This document shows, one piece after another, positions 6,669 through 14,457 of a stretch of DNA of 32,247 nucleotides; the stretch's first letter is position 1, and each line of letters opens with the position of its first letter. The notes beneath the pieces were generated by a model. It ran no database searches, had not been told where the DNA came from, and was given only the letters and a program-made list of their open reading frames with translations. A program made the position numbers and the translations under genes. This stretch comes from Rikenellaceae bacterium. Lineage in GTDB: Bacteria > Bacteroidota > Bacteroidia > Bacteroidales > Rikenellaceae. The DNA lies in contig SUZB01000024.1 of NCBI GenBank assembly GCA_015060115.1, forward strand, positions 1-32,247, read 5' to 3'.

Positions 6669-7805
6669 ATGAATGTAGAACTCATCAACCAGAAATTCTT
6701 TGAGAAATTTGCAACCAAGGGTGAACTCTTCACCTCGCCCGGTCGTATCAACCTTATCGGTGAGCATACCGACTACAATGGCGGCTTTGTCTTTCCGGGC
6801 GCTATCGACAAGGGTATGGTGGCAGAGATTAAGCTCAACGACACAGACAGAGTGCGTGCCTACTCTGTAGACCTCGATGATTATGCCGAGTTTGGTCTTG
6901 AGGAGGCAGATGCCCCTAAGGCGAGCTGGGCACGCTATATCTTCGGTGTATGTCGCGAGATTCAGAAGCGTGGGGGCAAGATTGCGGGCTTCGATACAGC
7001 CTTTGCTGGCGATGTGCCTCTTGGTGCAGGTATGTCATCTTCGGCAGCGTTGGAGTCTACCTTTGCCAATGCGCTGAACGAACTCTTCAACCTTGGCATC
7101 GACCGCTTTGAGTTGGCGCGTATCGGTCAGTCTACCGAGCACAACTACTGCGGTGTGAAGTGCGGTATTATGGATCAGTTTGCCTCGGTATTCGGCAAGG
7201 CAGGACACCTTATGCGCCTCGACTGCCGCTCTATGGAGTTTGAGTATTTCCCCTTTGACCCCGAAAAGCACGGCTATCGCGTGGTATTGCTCGACTCGGT
7301 TGTTAAGCATGAGTTGGTAGGTTCGCCATATAACGACCGCCGTGCATCGTGCGAGAGGGTAGCTGCCAAGCTTGGTCAGGAGTTCTTGCGTGGCGCTACT
7401 ATGGCCCAGCTCGATGCTATCAAGGGCGAAATCTCGGAGGAGGATTACAAACGAGCTCGCTATGTCATCGGCGAGGAGCAGCGTGTGTTGGATGTCTGCG
7501 AGGCGTTGAAGCGCGATGACTATGAGACTGTTGGTAGGCGTATGTACGAGACCCACTGGGGTATGTCGAAGGACTATGAGGTGTCGTGCGAGGAGCTTGA
7601 CTTCTTGGCAACGGTGGCTGAGGAGTGTGGCGTTACCGGCTCACGCATTATGGGTGGTGGCTTCGGTGGATGCACCATCAACCTTGTTAGAGCTGAGCGC
7701 TATGATGACTTTATAGCTACGGCGAAGCGACGCTTTGCCGATAAGTACGGACACGAACCAAAGGTCTATCAGGTGGTAATCTCTGACGGTGCTCGTCGCC
7801 TATAA
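6669..7805 (+). CDS. galK: galactokinase
   Basis: A 378-aa cytoplasmic GHMP kinase that phosphorylates D-galactose at C1 with ATP, the entry step of the Leloir pathway. The galactokinase signature GRINLIGEHTDYNGGFVFP is at about 25-43. The ATP-binding GHMP loop PLGAGMSSSAALES is at 117-130. The C-terminal GGGFGGCTINL is at about 328-338. Length fits the family. No galT, galE, galM or transporter lies beside it; its neighbours are a tRNA deacylase and serine-synthesis genes, so it is a stand-alone transcription unit with its own promoter and terminator. The product is secure. Confidence 0.96.
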   Translation: MNVELINQKFFEKFATKGELFTSPGRINLIGEHTDYNGGFVFPGAIDKGMVAEIKLNDTDRVRAYSVDLDDYAEFGLEEADAPKASWARYIFGVCREIQKRGGKIAGFDTAFAGDVPLGAGMSSSAALESTFANALNELFNLGIDRFELARIGQSTEHNYCGVKCGIMDQFASVFGKAGHLMRLDCRSMEFEYFPFDPEKHGYRVVLLDSVVKHELVGSPYNDRRASCERVAAKLGQEFLRGATMAQLDAIKGEISEEDYKRARYVIGEEQRVLDVCEALKRDDYETVGRRMYETHWGMSKDYEVSCEELDFLATVAEECGVTGSRIMGGGFGGCTINLVRAERYDDFIATAKRRFADKYGHEPKVYQVVISDGARRL

Positions 7806-7809
7806 ACAG

Positions 7810-7855
7810 TGAAGCTCCGATGCTGAAATAGGGCATTTGGGGCTTCATCTTTTTG
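7810..7855 (+). terminator. galK terminator
   Basis: TGAAGCTCC (7810-7818) pairs with GGGGCTTCA (7839-7847) with one wobble, with inner pairing GATGC/GCAT, followed by TCTTTTTGG. Confidence 0.8.
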
Positions 7856-7915
7856 GTGGGTGTGGCGAAAAGCGAGATATTCCGCACAACAAAGTGAAAA
7901 TTTAGTGCTTTTATT

Positions 7916-7946
7916 TTTGAAAGTCATAAAAAATGTGTATCTTTGT
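7916..7946 (+). promoter_or_regulatory. promoter of the serine biosynthesis cluster
   Basis: TATCTTTG (7939-7946) is an ideal -7 element and TTTG (7916-7919) lies 19 nt upstream. The serC start codon is about 130 nt downstream, leaving a long leader. Confidence 0.8.
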
Positions 7947-7960
7947 GTGTCTGTATATGG

Positions 7961-7999
7961 GTGCATAGTAGATGTGTGGAAGTTGTCAGGCTATGCGCC
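7961..7999 (+). promoter_or_regulatory. stem-loop in the serC leader
   Basis: GGTGCATAG (7961-7969) pairs with CTATGCGCC (7991-7999), a 9-bp stem with one wobble and a 21-nt loop, a few nucleotides after the predicted start site. It is followed by an AC-rich unstructured stretch before serC. It matches no riboswitch class I recognise. Confidence 0.4.
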
Positions 8000-8077
8000 T
8001 GCCCCAAAATACGAAGGATATTACAAACAAACACAAATAGTTAACTTTTATACAAACTTAAAAAACACTTAAAACTT

Positions 8078-9157
8078 ATGAAACACAATTTCAACGCAGG
8101 TCCTTGCGTACTTCCCCGTCAGGCTGTAGAGGCTGCTATCGAGGCTATCCGTGATTTTGACGGTACTGGTATCGGTATCCTTGAGATCTCACACCGTACT
8201 CCCGGCTGGGAGCGCGTTATGGCCGAGGTTGAGCAGCTTTGGCGTGACCTTCTCAACATTCCCGATGACTACGCAGTATTCTTCGTAGGTGGTGGTGCTT
8301 CTACTCAGTTCTTCCAGGTTCCTGCTAACCTTCTTAAGACTAAGGCTGCTTACTTGCAGACTGGTGTTTGGGCTAAGAAGGCCGTTAAGGAGGCTAAGTT
8401 CTATGGTGAGGTAGAGGTTGTTGCTTCTTCTGAGGACAAGACCTACAGCTACATTCCCAAGAACTACACTATCCCCGCTGATGCTGACTACTTCCACATC
8501 ACTACCAACAACACTATCTACGGTACTGAGATCCACGAGGATATCGACTCACCCGTAACTTTGGTTGCTGATATGTCTTCAGACATCATGTCTCGTCCTA
8601 TCGACATCAAGAAGTATGGTATGATCTATGGTGGTGCTCAGAAGAATGTAGGCCCCGCTGGTGTTACCTTCGTTATCATCCGTAAGGATCTTCTTGGCCA
8701 GTCAGGTCGCAAGCTTCAGACTATGGTTGATTACGCTACTCACTATCCCGAGGAGGCTCGCAACCACTCTATGTTCAACACTCCTCCCGTATTCCCCATC
8801 TTCGTTATGTACCAGACCTTGAAGTGGGTTAAGGAGCTCGGTGGTGTAGAGGTTATCTACAAGATGAACAAGGAGAAGGCTGAGTTGCTCTACAACGAGA
8901 TTGACCGCAACTCTATGTTCGTAGGTACTGCCGCTAAGGAGGACCGTTCTTTGATGAATGTTTGCTTCGTAATGGCTCCCGGTAAGGAGGCTTTGGAGGC
9001 TGAGTTCATGGCATTCGCTAAGGAGCGTGGTATGGTAGGTATCAAGGGCCACCGTTCAGTAGGTGGTTTCCGTGCTTCTATCTACAACGCTTGCCCCAAG
9101 GAGTCTGTAGAGGCTTTGGTAGCTTGCATGAAGGAGTTCGAGGAGCTTCACAAGTAA
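8078..9157 (+). CDS. serC: phosphoserine aminotransferase
   Basis: A 359-aa PLP-dependent transaminase that converts 3-phosphohydroxypyruvate and glutamate to O-phosphoserine and 2-oxoglutarate; it also serves pyridoxal phosphate synthesis in some bacteria. Diagnostic sequence includes the N-terminal [10 protein letters not shown], the phosphate-binding GGGASTQFF (71-79), and the PLP lysine K189 in [13 protein letters not shown]. The C-terminal [18 protein letters not shown] is also typical. Full length. It leads a cluster with serA and a DUF1015 gene, as in many Bacteroidota. Codon use is strongly biased to GCT, AAG, CGT, GGT and TAC/TTC, which suggests high expression. Confidence 0.97.
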   Translation: MKHNFNAGPCVLPRQAVEAAIEAIRDFDGTGIGILEISHRTPGWERVMAEVEQLWRDLLNIPDDYAVFFVGGGASTQFFQVPANLLKTKAAYLQTGVWAKKAVKEAKFYGEVEVVASSEDKTYSYIPKNYTIPADADYFHITTNNTIYGTEIHEDIDSPVTLVADMSSDIMSRPIDIKKYGMIYGGAQKNVGPAGVTFVIIRKDLLGQSGRKLQTMVDYATHYPEEARNHSMFNTPPVFPIFVMYQTLKWVKELGGVEVIYKMNKEKAELLYNEIDRNSMFVGTAAKEDRSLMNVCFVMAPGKEALEAEFMAFAKERGMVGIKGHRSVGGFRASIYNACPKESVEALVACMKEFEELHK

Positions 9158-9183
9158 TCCTTAATTAAGAAAAAACAAAAAAT

Positions 9184-9216
9184 GGTAGTCGTTGGCCACA
9201 CAAGCTGACGGCTACC
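9184..9216 (+). promoter_or_regulatory. serC-serA intercistronic hairpin
   Basis: GGTAGTCGT (9184-9192) pairs with ACGGCTACC (9208-9216), one wobble, loop 15 nt. No U-run follows, so it is more likely a processing or stability element than a full terminator. Confidence 0.4.
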
Positions 9217-9255
9217 TTAATAACTTAAAAAATTAAATAAGATTTCACCTAAATT

Positions 9256-10179
9256 ATGAAGGTACTTATTGCAACCGAGAAGCCCTTTGCAAAGACTGCA
9301 GTTGAGGGTATCGAGTCTATCTTGAAGGAGGCTAACTACGAGGTGGTACGCCTTGAGAAGTATACTGACAAGGCTGAGCTTTTGGCAGCTGTTGCTGATG
9401 TTGATGCTCTTATCATCCGTAGCGACAAGGTTACTGCTGAGGTTCTTGACGCTGCTAAGCAGCTTAAGATTGTTGTTCGTGCAGGTGCTGGTTTCGACAA
9501 TGTTGATTGCGCTGCTGCAAAGGCTAAGGGTGTAGTTGTTATGAACACTCCCGGTCAGAACTCAAACGCTGTTGCTGAGTTGGCTCTCGGTATGATGGTT
9601 TATATGGCTCGTAACCAGTTCAACCCTGGTACAGGTTCTGAGCTTCAGGGCAAGACCCTCGCTATCCACGCTTACGGTAATGTAGGTCGTTTGGTAGGTT
9701 TGAAGGGTAAGGCTCTTGGTATGAATGTCGTTGCTTACGACCCCTTCATCACTGATGAGGCTGTTTTCGAGCGCGATGGCGTTAAGAAGATGAACTCAGT
9801 AGCTGAGCTTTACGCTGCTGCTGACTACCTCTCATTGCACATTCCTGCAACTGCTGAGACTAAGGGTTCTATCGGCTACGACCTCGCTATGTCTATGCCT
9901 AAGGGCGCTACCTTGGTGAACACCGCTCGTAAGGAGGTTATCAACGAGGAGGGTCTTATGAAGGCTATGGAGGAGCGTGAGGACCTCAAGTATATCACCG
10001 ATGTTGCTCCTGAGGCTAAGGATGTATATGCTGAGAAGTTTGGCAAGCGCTACTTCGGTACTCCTAAGAAGCAGGGTGCTGAGACTGCTGAGGCTAATGT
10101 AAACGCTGGTCTTGCTGCTGCTCGTCAGATTGTTGATTTCTTCGTAAACGGCAATACTCGCTTCCAGGTAAATAAGTAG
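9256..10179 (+). CDS. serA: D-3-phosphoglycerate dehydrogenase, short form
   Basis: A 307-aa NAD-dependent D-2-hydroxyacid dehydrogenase. It catalyses the first step of serine synthesis, 3-phosphoglycerate to 3-phosphohydroxypyruvate. The core domains are complete: VVRAGAGFDNVD (73-84), the NAD-binding AYGNVGRLVG (139-148) and NTARKEVINEEG (222-233) with catalytic R225. E253 in DVAPE fits the catalytic Glu. At the place of the usual TPHIGA motif, which holds the catalytic His, the sequence reads TPKKQGAET (269-277), so a Lys replaces the His, with one inserted residue. There is no C-terminal ACT domain, so no classical serine feedback site. It lies between serC and the DUF1015 gene, which supports the assignment. 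Codon bias suggests high expression. Confidence 0.92.
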   Translation: MKVLIATEKPFAKTAVEGIESILKEANYEVVRLEKYTDKAELLAAVADVDALIIRSDKVTAEVLDAAKQLKIVVRAGAGFDNVDCAAAKAKGVVVMNTPGQNSNAVAELALGMMVYMARNQFNPGTGSELQGKTLAIHAYGNVGRLVGLKGKALGMNVVAYDPFITDEAVFERDGVKKMNSVAELYAAADYLSLHIPATAETKGSIGYDLAMSMPKGATLVNTARKEVINEEGLMKAMEEREDLKYITDVAPEAKDVYAEKFGKRYFGTPKKQGAETAEANVNAGLAAARQIVDFFVNGNTRFQVNK

Positions 10180-10304
10180 TAGATTGGATATGTTGGCCTC
10201 AGGCTTGCTCTGAGAATGGTTGTTTTTTAGTAAACAGCACTTTCTTAGGAGAGCGAGCAATAGCCAGACTATCACAACAATATCACTTATTTAATATAAA
10301 TTAG

Positions 10305-10330
10305 GGGTGTCAATGAAATACTTGGCACCC
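10305..10330 (+). promoter_or_regulatory. serA-DUF1015 intercistronic hairpin
   Basis: GGGTGTCAA (10305-10313) pairs with TTGGCACCC (10322-10330), one wobble, 8-nt loop. It has no U tract. The surrounding 190-nt gap has no gene. Like the hairpin before serA, it may set mRNA ends or partly attenuate transcription. Confidence 0.4.
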
Positions 10331-10371
10331 TTAGAAAGAATAAATAACCAAGCTAAAACTATCTAACTAAT

Positions 10372-11616
10372 ATGGTAAGAATTAAGCCCTTTAAGGGTAT
10401 TCGTCCTCCGAAGGAGTTGGCATCGGAGGTAGCATCACGCCCCTACGATGTATTGAACTCAGTTGAGGCTAAGGCTGAGGCTGGCGAGCGCTCTTTGCTC
10501 CACATCATCAAGCCTGAGATTGACTTTGACCCCATCGCTGATGAGCACTCACAGGAGGCTTACGAGAAGGCTATGGAGAACTTCCGTCTTTGGAAGGAGA
10601 AGGGTTGGTTGGCACAGGATGACGAGGAGTACTACTACATCTACGCTCAGACTATGAACGGCCGTACTCAGTATGGTATCGCTATGTGCTGCCACTACGA
10701 GGACTACCTCTCAGGCGCTATCAAGAAGCACGAGCTTACCCGCGTAGACAAGGAGGAGGACCGTATGATCCATGTTCGCAACCAGAAGGCTAACATCGAG
10801 CCCGTATTCTTCGCTTATCCCGACAATGCAGAGATTGACGCTATCATCTCTAAGTGGGTTAAGGAGCACGAGGCAGACTACGACTTCGTTGCTGAGGATG
10901 GCTTTGGCCACCATATGTGGGTTATCCGTTGCAAGGAGACCAACGACCGCATCACCGAGCTCTTCAAGGGTATCCCCGCTTTGTATGTTGCTGATGGTCA
11001 TCACCGTACCGCTGCTGCTGCCCGCGTAGGTCAGGAGTGCGCTTCGAAGAACCCCAACCACACTGGTGATGAGGAGTACTGCTTCTTCTTGGCTGTTACC
11101 TTCCCCGCATCACACCTCCGCATTATCGACTACAACCGCGTAGTTAAGGACCTCAATGGTCTTTCGAAGGAGGACTTCTTGAAGGCTATCGAGGAGAACT
11201 TCGTAGTTGAGAAGAAGGGTGCTGACATCTACACTCCTAACGCATTGCACAACTTCGCAATGTATCTCGATGGCGAGTGGTACTCAATGACCGCTAAGCA
11301 GGGTACTTACGATGACAACGATCCTATCGGTGTTCTCGATGTATCTGTTCTCTCTAACCTCGTTTTGGACAAGGTTCTCGGCATCGCTGACCTCCGCACC
11401 TCTAAGCGTATCGACTTCGTAGGTGGTATTCGTGGTTTGGGCGAGTTGCAGAAGCGCGTTGATAGCGGTGAGATGAAGGTTGCTTTCGCGTTGTATCCCG
11501 TATCAATGCAGCAGCTCTTCGACATCGCCGACACTGGCAACATTATGCCTCCCAAGACCACTTGGTTTGAGCCTAAGTTGCGTTCGGGTGTTGTTATTCA
11601 CTCATTCGAAGAGTAA
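10372..11616 (+). CDS. DUF1015 family protein linked to serine synthesis
   Basis: A 414-aa predicted cytoplasmic protein of the DUF1015 (COG4198) family. Family marks are the N-terminal FKGIRPPKELASEVASRPYD (residues 7-26), GAIKKHELTR (115-124) and ALYVADGHHRTAAAA (203-217). The ADGHHRTAAA motif resembles the nucleotide-binding GxHR motif of ParB/sulfiredoxin-fold proteins, a fold that includes archaeal serine kinase SerK; this similarity is my reading and unproven. It follows serC and serA and shares their strong codon bias, so it is probably co-expressed. No SerB-like phosphoserine phosphatase gene is present in the window. A role at the phosphoserine-to-serine step or in serine regulation is therefore an attractive inference, not a known function. 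Confidence 0.9.
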   Translation: MVRIKPFKGIRPPKELASEVASRPYDVLNSVEAKAEAGERSLLHIIKPEIDFDPIADEHSQEAYEKAMENFRLWKEKGWLAQDDEEYYYIYAQTMNGRTQYGIAMCCHYEDYLSGAIKKHELTRVDKEEDRMIHVRNQKANIEPVFFAYPDNAEIDAIISKWVKEHEADYDFVAEDGFGHHMWVIRCKETNDRITELFKGIPALYVADGHHRTAAAARVGQECASKNPNHTGDEEYCFFLAVTFPASHLRIIDYNRVVKDLNGLSKEDFLKAIEENFVVEKKGADIYTPNALHNFAMYLDGEWYSMTAKQGTYDDNDPIGVLDVSVLSNLVLDKVLGIADLRTSKRIDFVGGIRGLGELQKRVDSGEMKVAFALYPVSMQQLFDIADTGNIMPPKTTWFEPKLRSGVVIHSFEE

Positions 11617-11740
11617 TTTCTTGTGATAGCGGCGCATTAGCGACGCTTCAGTCCAAAGGGCGAAAGGGAAATACGCACAGTATATCCCTTCCGCCCTTTC
11701 TCGTGTCAGCGCCACTACTGCACCACTCTGACAAGAAATT
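11615..11740. promoter_or_regulatory. long nested stem-loop after the DUF1015 gene
   Basis: The outer perfect 10-bp stem is AATTTCTTGT (11615-11624) with ACAAGAAATT (11731-11740), starting within the stop codon. Inside lie GGCGC/GCGCC pairs and a long inner stem: AAAGGGCGAAAGGGAAATA (11655-11673) with TATATCCCTTCCGCCCTTT (11681-11699). No U tract follows. It could protect the 3' end or stop transcription of the serine cluster. I see no gene in the 11617-12172 gap; it contains this element, two repeat elements and the yicC promoter. Confidence 0.6.
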
Positions 11741-11774
11741 AGGTTGTGGTGGCTGGGAGGTTGATAAAGATAGC

Positions 11775-11861
11775 AGGGACAACAGAGACAACAGAGACAA
11801 CAGAGAAAGATGATACCCGACTTCGTTGTTGTCTCTCTCGTCTCCTTCGTCTCTCTCGTCA
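11775..11861. repeat. core-bearing tandem-armed inverted repeat, copy E (inverted core)
   Basis: The left arm has about three units of the 9-mer GACAACAGA (11778-11805). The right arm (11827-11861) has the pyrimidine-rich complement, with 9-bp units such as TCTCTCTCG and TCTCCTTCG. Between them is TGATACCCGACTTCGT (11811-11826), the reverse complement of the core found in the other copies with one mismatch. The arm sequence differs from copies A-D although the core is shared. Confidence 0.7.
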
Positions 11862-11959
11862 TTTTAATCTTCCAGTAAGCACTGCCATCTACCATCTACA
11901 AAACCTTTAGATCTTTCGCTTACGCTCAAGATGACACCTATAACAACAAACAACTCTCA

Positions 11960-12063
11960 TTTTTTAAGACCATTAGGACTTTAAGACCATAAGATCATAC
12001 GAGGTCGGGTATCACTTTTTTCTTAATGTCATATCGTCTTATTGGTCCTATCGTCTTAAAAAA
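11960..12063. repeat. core-bearing tandem-armed inverted repeat, copy B
   Basis: The left arm (11960-11998) has AAGACCATT, AGGACTTT, AAGACCAT and AAGATCAT units. The core ACGAGGTCGGGTATCA is at 11999-12014. The right arm (12020-12063) is complementary in the same periodic way. An A-rich AACTAACAACTAAAAACTAAC tail (12064-12096) leads directly into the yicC promoter. Confidence 0.75.
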
Positions 12064-12103
12064 CTCTAACAACTAACAACTAAAAACTAACAACTATTAT
12101 CTC

Positions 12104-12136
12104 TTTGCATTTTCAGCTTTTTTTTCGTATCTTTGT
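12104..12136 (+). promoter_or_regulatory. promoter of the yicC-gmk-nadD operon
   Basis: TATCTTTG (12129-12136) is a perfect -7 element, with TTTG (12104-12107) 21 nt upstream. yicC starts 36 nt downstream. Confidence 0.8.
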
Positions 12137-12172
12137 AAGTTGAATTAATGTATATAAACTATTGAACGATAT

Positions 12173-13045
12173 ATGATAAAGTCAATGACGGGCTTCGGTA
12201 AGGGCGAGGCCGTTTATGGTGCTAAAAAGTTTCGTGTAGAGTTGCGCTCGCTAAACTCAAAACAGCTCGACCTCTCGATTAAGTTGCCGGGTAAGTATCG
12301 TGCTGCGGAGGCTGAGGTGCGCAATATCATCACTCGCGAGTTGCAGCGTGGTAAGGTGGACTGCTTTATCACGGTTGAGAGTGCTGTAGCGGAGACCTCG
12401 GCACATATCAACACCGAGGCTTTCAAGGCGTATGCCGACGAGTTGCGCAGGGTGTGCACGGAAACGAGCCTTAAGATTGACGATAGCGCTCTTGTGCAGT
12501 CGCTGTTGCGCCTTCCCGATGTGGTGACCACAGAGGAGCGTGAGGTGTCGGCAGAGGAGATTTCGACTATTGTGGAGGCGGCAAAGAGTGCAGCCACTGA
12601 ACTTAACGCATTCCGTGTGCAGGAGGGACGGATACTTATCGCCGACCTTCTGAAGCGCATCGACCTTATCGAGCAGTACCGCCACGAGGTAGAGCCTTTC
12701 GAGAGTGCCCGTGTCGATACCATCAAGAACCGCATACGCGAGAATATCGAGAAACTTCAGCTTGAGGTAGACAACAACCGCCTTGAGCAGGAGATGATAT
12801 TCTATATCGAGAAGCTCGACATCACGGAGGAGAAGGTGCGCCTTGATAACCATTGTCGCTACTTCCGTGAGGTGGCTGCCGAGGAGGAGGCTGCGGGTCG
12901 TAAGCTCGGCTTTATCGCTCAGGAGCTTGGTCGCGAGATTAACACTATGGGCTCGAAGTCGAATGAGGCAAATATGCAGCGCCTTGTAGTTAAGATGAAA
13001 GATGAGCTCGAAAAGATTAAGGAGCAGGTACTCAACATTTTGTAA
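12173..13045 (+). CDS. yicC: YicC/YloC family endoribonuclease
   Basis: A 290-aa cytoplasmic protein. The N-terminal MIKSMTGFGKGEA and RSLNSKQLDLSIKLP motifs and the C-terminal DUF1732 region (GRKLGFIAQELGREINTMGSKSNEA, split over about 245-268) are diagnostic. Members of this family have been shown to be endoribonucleases involved in RNA decay. Length is typical. It is the first gene of a five-gene operon, 22 nt before gmk, a pairing also common elsewhere in bacteria. The family is certain; RNA targets are unknown. Confidence 0.93.
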   Translation: MIKSMTGFGKGEAVYGAKKFRVELRSLNSKQLDLSIKLPGKYRAAEAEVRNIITRELQRGKVDCFITVESAVAETSAHINTEAFKAYADELRRVCTETSLKIDDSALVQSLLRLPDVVTTEEREVSAEEISTIVEAAKSAATELNAFRVQEGRILIADLLKRIDLIEQYRHEVEPFESARVDTIKNRIRENIEKLQLEVDNNRLEQEMIFYIEKLDITEEKVRLDNHCRYFREVAAEEEAAGRKLGFIAQELGREINTMGSKSNEANMQRLVVKMKDELEKIKEQVLNIL

Positions 13046-13067
13046 TTTATAGTCTTTGAAATAGTAT

Positions 13068-13628
13068 ATGGGTAAGTTGGTGATATTTTCGGCACCGAGT
13101 GGCTCAGGCAAGACAACCATTGTCCGTGAGCTTTTGCAACGCTTTCCGCAGTTTGAGTTCTCGATTTCGGCTACCTCACGACAGCCTCGTGGCAAGGAGC
13201 AACACGGCATCGACTACTACTTTCTCTCTTCGGATGAGTTCCGCCAGCGTGTTGAGCGCGATGAGTTTGTAGAGTGGGAGGAGGTATATGCCGGCACCTG
13301 CTATGGCACGCTTAAGAGCGAGGTAGAGCGCATCTGGGCAAAGGGCAATGTCATCGTCTTTGATGTCGATGTTATGGGTGGCATCAACCTTAAGCGCCTC
13401 TTTGGCGAGGATGCCTGCTCAATATTCATTATGCCGCCCTCTATCGAGGAGCTTGAGCGCCGTTTGCGTGGTCGTGGCACCGACCCGGAGGAGGTAATCC
13501 AGAAGCGTATCGGCAAGGCGGAGTTCGAGTTGTCGAAGTCCCCTGAGTTCGACTATACGGTGGTTAACGATGTGCTTGCCGATGCTGTGAACGAGGCTAC
13601 GGATATCATAAACAACTTCTTAAAGTAA
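13068..13628 (+). CDS. gmk: guanylate kinase
   Basis: A 186-aa cytoplasmic enzyme that phosphorylates GMP to GDP with ATP. The P-loop SAPSGSGKTTIV lies at 8-19. The GMP-binding region ATSRQPRGKEQHGIDYYFLS (about 35-54) and FVEWEEVYAGTCYGT follow. FDVDVMGG and IFIMPPSIEELERRLRGRGTD are also typical. Length is at the short end of the family but complete. It is preceded by yicC and followed by nadD after 8 nt, in the same transcript. Confidence 0.97.
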   Translation: MGKLVIFSAPSGSGKTTIVRELLQRFPQFEFSISATSRQPRGKEQHGIDYYFLSSDEFRQRVERDEFVEWEEVYAGTCYGTLKSEVERIWAKGNVIVFDVDVMGGINLKRLFGEDACSIFIMPPSIEELERRLRGRGTDPEEVIQKRIGKAEFELSKSPEFDYTVVNDVLADAVNEATDIINNFLK

Positions 13629-13636
13629 TAGTGTAG

Positions 13637-14452
13637 ATGAAAAAGCGTATGTTGCTATATTTCGGCTCGTTTGACCCTATCCACAATGGTCATATCGCAC
13701 TTGCCGAGTATGCATTAGATAAGAACCTTGCGGACGAGGTGGCGTTGATTATCTCGCCACAAAACCCCTTTAAGGCGGCTCTGTTGCAGACACCTGAGTA
13801 TATGCGCTATGAGATGGCAGAGCTCGCATCGAAGGAGTCGCGTTACCCTGAGCGCATCAAACCTTCGGTGGTGGAGTTCGTGTTGGAGAAGCCATCGTAT
13901 ACCATCAATACCCTCGACTTCCTCAAGGAGTCGTGTGGCGAGGAGATGGAGTTTGCTATTATCACGGGTAGCGACATCTGGGCACGCTTCGATGAGTGGA
14001 AGGATTACGAGCGTATTTTGAACGAGTACAAGATATATGTATACCCTCGCAAGGGTTATGCTGTCGAGAAGTTTGCCGATAGGGTAACCATCTTGGAGGA
14101 TGCGCCCTTTGTGGAGTTCTCGTCTACCGAAATTCGCGATAAGCGTGAGCGTAACGAGGATATCTCGGCTATGGTGTCGCCTGCGGTGGCCAAGTATATC
14201 GCCGAGAAGCAACTATGGACTCTTGCTGGCCGTATCGTGAGCCTCAATACGCTGATTGATGCCAACCCTGAGCGTGATGACCTCTATGTTGAGCGTGGCA
14301 AGTGCTACTATCGCCACAACGAGTGGGGTAAGGCTATCAACGACTTCAACAAGGCCAAGCAGCTAAACCCCGATAATGTCGAGGCTCAGCAGTTCCACGA
14401 TGTTATCTACGAGATTTTGTCGTTCCGTTACAAGGATATTTATAACCCTTAG
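13637..14452 (+). CDS. nadD: nicotinate-nucleotide adenylyltransferase with C-terminal TPR
   Basis: A 271-aa enzyme that adenylylates nicotinate mononucleotide in NAD synthesis. The nucleotidyltransferase core spans about 5-195, with FGSFDPIHNGH (9-19, carrying the HxGH motif) and FSSTEIRDK (161-169, the ISSTxIR motif). Beyond the usual end is a linker and one TPR-like repeat (about 213-248: LYVERGKCYYRHNEWGKAI, then NKAKQLNPDN). NadD proteins usually have about 190-215 residues, so this is a fusion of some 70 extra residues. The frame is continuous and codon use is unchanged, so it is not a sequencing artefact. The extension could mediate a protein contact. It starts 8 nt after gmk and ends 5 nt before the DUF3109 gene. 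Confidence 0.93.
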   Translation: MKKRMLLYFGSFDPIHNGHIALAEYALDKNLADEVALIISPQNPFKAALLQTPEYMRYEMAELASKESRYPERIKPSVVEFVLEKPSYTINTLDFLKESCGEEMEFAIITGSDIWARFDEWKDYERILNEYKIYVYPRKGYAVEKFADRVTILEDAPFVEFSSTEIRDKRERNEDISAMVSPAVAKYIAEKQLWTLAGRIVSLNTLIDANPERDDLYVERGKCYYRHNEWGKAINDFNKAKQLNPDNVEAQQFHDVIYEILSFRYKDIYNP

Positions 14453-14457
14453 TAGAG

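Noticed and set aside
7947..8077. Known riboswitch in the serC leader
   Set aside because: Only one stem-loop is visible, and it matches no riboswitch consensus I can recall.
11602..11895. 97-codon minus-strand ORF with TRETKETRETT and CLCCLCCLCC runs
   Set aside because: It is a by-product of the 9-bp (three-codon) tandem arms of repeat copy E and the adjacent hairpin; no start signal or family.
12257..13210. Long antisense ORF (317 codons) opposite yicC and gmk
   Set aside because: Shadow of two well-identified genes; arises from their codon pattern.
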